Notes under the pieces: generated by a model
Databases searched by the model: none
Told to the model about the DNA's origin: nothing
The model's input: the letters and a program-made list of their open reading frames with translations, nothing else
Shown: positions 63,525 to 64,000 of the stretch, in pieces
Layout of the letters: each line of letters opens with the position of its first letter
Position numbering within the stretch: the stretch's first letter is position 1
Origin: Pseudarthrobacter sulfonivorans
Lineage (GTDB): Bacteria > Actinomycetota > Actinomycetes > Actinomycetales > Micrococcaceae
Assembly (NCBI RefSeq): GCF_024391045.1
Contig: NZ_JANFCZ010000018.1
Span: 27,950 to 91,949 of the forward strand
Direction of reading: 5' to 3'
DNA length: 64,000 nt
Made by a program: the position numbers and the translations under genes

Positions 63525-64000
63525 CCTTTAGTCTTTCAAGAGTTCGTGGAATCTCAGGCGAGCTACAGTGTTCCGATGGCGGAAGTACGTCCTTGGGTGC
63601 CGGGGCAGCCGCCGTTTTAGGCGCTATGAGTTGCGCTCCCACAGCCGGGCTCCTTGCCCACAAGCGGATCATGGAAAATCCTCCAAGCGACGAGGTGCTT
63701 ACGCAGTTACTGCAGCTGCCTCTACGGCCGACCTACTCCGTCCGGGCGCACTCTAGCTCTCGTGAGTGCAACCGACGTCACGAGTGCGCGACTGGAGAGT
63801 CGGTCCTTTGTACCGCAGGCACCAGCGGCTTAGATTCACAGTTCAGCACAAACGTTGTCCTGCCCCAGCTGGTGCCGTTGTCGTCACGGCGCACGCCCAG
63901 CGGCGGCTACTCGTTCACGCTCCCGCCTGATTGAAAACCGAGCAGCACGGGTCCACCACCGCCTCGAACGACTGGACTACTCGCTACCCTTATTACCGGC
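63525..64000. other. No supported gene to the end of the window
   Basis: Only overlapping, unbiased open frames that match nothing recognisable. Confidence 0.45.

Noticed and set aside
63337..64000. Several open frames at the right edge
   Set aside because: They overlap on both strands without codon bias or recognisable domains.
1..64000. tRNA, rRNA, riboswitch or replication origin
   Set aside because: None recognised by eye in either strand; a covariance-model search would be needed to exclude small RNAs.

Overview
The window is high-GC actinobacterial DNA. The flanks look like an Arthrobacter/Paenarthrobacter/Pseudarthrobacter-type soil Micrococcaceae, judged from the TctABC-Usp operon, a DUF5997 gene with its LysR-effector-domain partner, pca genes and the kinds of IS element. 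This assignment is inference from gene content; no 16S or marker gene is present.

Layout. (1) 0-8.4 kb, ordinary chromosome: a LysR regulator divergent from tctC-tctB-tctA-usp, then a general-stress flavoprotein, small hypothetical genes, a VOC protein and a DUF5997/LysR-effector pair. (2) 8.4-11 kb, IS debris around a SnoaL-like gene. (3) 11-39.6 kb, a catabolic island cut by IS elements: two acyl-CoA dehydrogenases, an acetoacetate-decarboxylase-family protein, a CoA ligase-thiolase-SDR-enoyl-CoA hydratase operon, an SsuABC-type ABC importer, a thioesterase and SDR, a flavin reductase with an extra IclR-like domain, an operon of a RutA-like flavin monooxygenase with an isocitrate-lyase-superfamily enzyme, a zinc alcohol dehydrogenase and a cupin, a TetR regulator, and a thiolase-etfB-etfA-cytochrome b operon. 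(4) 40.7-49.9 kb: an acyl-CoA ligase, a beta-ketoadipate terminal segment (pcaJ, pcaI, a frameshifted pcaF and a pcaC stump), and a three-subunit biotin carboxylase divergent from an IclR regulator. (5) 50-64 kb: an MBL hydrolase, an acyl-CoA dehydrogenase pseudogene, IS debris, two MHS-type transporters, a carboxylesterase, a LysR gene, an atypical tyrosine-recombinase-like gene with a broken paralogue, and a TIR-domain gene.

How the island works together. The monooxygenase and flavin reductase probably open or oxidise an unknown ring or heteroatom substrate taken up by the ABC importer. The alcohol dehydrogenase, cupin and lyase would process the product. The ligase, dehydrogenases, hydratase, SDRs and thiolases would complete a CoA-linked beta-oxidation. 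Electrons from the dehydrogenases would pass to the dedicated ETF and then to the membrane cytochrome b encoded next to it.

The strongest new observation is a partly palindromic 20-bp motif (about TTAACTwACyrGnnrGTwAA). It recurs upstream of nearly every transcription unit in the island, including the one that contains the TetR gene, so the island looks like a single local regulon. A 146-bp inverted duplication carries the flavin reductase promoter and operator to a position in front of the TetR gene, and 45-bp direct repeats bound the 10.9-33.7 kb segment. The substrate cannot be named from sequence alone.
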